Below are positions 6,158 to 6,403 of a stretch of 6,403 nt of DNA, one piece after another. Where the stretch lies: positions 1-6,403 of the forward strand of contig CAYLPT010000011.1 in NCBI GenBank assembly GCA_964385645.1. The letters are read 5' to 3'. The position numbers were made by a program, and so were the translations under genes. The stretch is from CAYLPT01 sp964385645. Its GTDB lineage: Bacteria; Armatimonadota; Hebobacteria; Hebobacterales; Hebobacteraceae. How positions within the stretch are numbered: position 1 is the first letter of the stretch; every line of letters starts with the position of its first letter. The notes beneath the pieces were generated by a model. That model saw only the letters and a list, made by a program, of their open reading frames with translations, had not been told where the DNA came from and searched no databases.

Positions 6158-6403
6158 CTCCGGGCCTCCGCCAGCAGCCGCTGCACCTCCGCGATGTCCT
6201 TGTCGCCTCGCCCCGACAAGTTCACCAGGATCACCGCCTGCCGGCCCAGCTCCGGCGCCAGCCGCATCGCGTGGGCCAGGGCGTGCGCGCTCTCCAGCGC
6301 GGGCATGATCCCCTCCAGCTCCGTCAGCGCCGCGAACGCCTCCAGCGCCTCCTGGTCAGTCGCCGACACGTACTCCGCCCGCCCCGTCGCCTGCAGGTAC
6401 GCG
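6154..6403 (-). CDS. trpB: Tryptophan synthase beta subunit, C-terminal 82 residues only
   Basis: The gene enters from the right edge; only its last 82 residues and the stop are present. TrpB condenses indole with serine using pyridoxal phosphate. The visible part reads AYLQATGRAEYVSATDQEAL, then EGIMPALESAHALAHA, whose Glu after Leu corresponds to the conserved Glu near the PLP ring. LVNLSGRGDKD follows, whose Ser contacts the PLP pyridine nitrogen. The family usually ends soon after this motif, and the stop TGA here falls about 16 residues beyond it. The truncation is due to the window border, not to mutation. Confidence 0.97.
   Translation of the reverse strand, partial: AYLQATGRAEYVSATDQEALEAFAALTELEGIMPALESAHALAHAMRLAPELGRQAVILVNLSGRGDKDIAEVQRLLAEARR

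Overview
The window comes from a high-GC bacterium. Every gene I can support reads on the minus strand, so transcription runs from high to low coordinates. The genes are ordinary bacterial housekeeping genes, with no mobile element, phage or CRISPR signal. High GC, a GTG and a TTG start, strong Shine-Dalgarno sequences, and a PolX with a fused PHP domain fit many free-living lineages. I cannot place the organism more precisely from this stretch.

Right part (6403 down to 2024) is a compact five-gene run: the C-terminal end of trpB, then trpA, deoC, recO and polX. trpB/trpA and recO/polX each overlap by 4 bases (ATGA), and the other gaps are 43-45 bases, so this looks like one transcription unit whose promoter lies outside the window. 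TrpB and TrpA form tryptophan synthase. DeoC is a deoxyribose-phosphate aldolase. RecO and PolX belong to recombinational repair and gap-filling/base-excision repair. The run therefore joins the end of an amino-acid operon to a DNA-metabolism block.

Central part (1958 down to about 1210) holds an HU-type nucleoid protein with a TTG start, tRNA-Pro (anticodon GGG), and a structured RNA that I identify as 6S RNA, the growth-phase regulator of RNA polymerase. Neither RNA encodes a protein. The tRNA has a perfect TTGACA-16-TATAAT promoter whose -35 box contains the HU stop codon. The 6S RNA has its own promoter (TTGCAG-17-TATGAT).

Left part (1204 down to 1) starts with a strong GC-rich hairpin, then a third promoter (TTGCCT-17-TATAAT) driving a 384-residue open reading frame that runs off the left edge. 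It carries PHP-like metal-ligand motifs, but a Phe occupies the place of a usual metal-binding His. This gene is the least characterised item in the window. The most worthwhile points are this divergent PHP protein, the 6S RNA, and the run of three same-direction promoters in under 500 bases.
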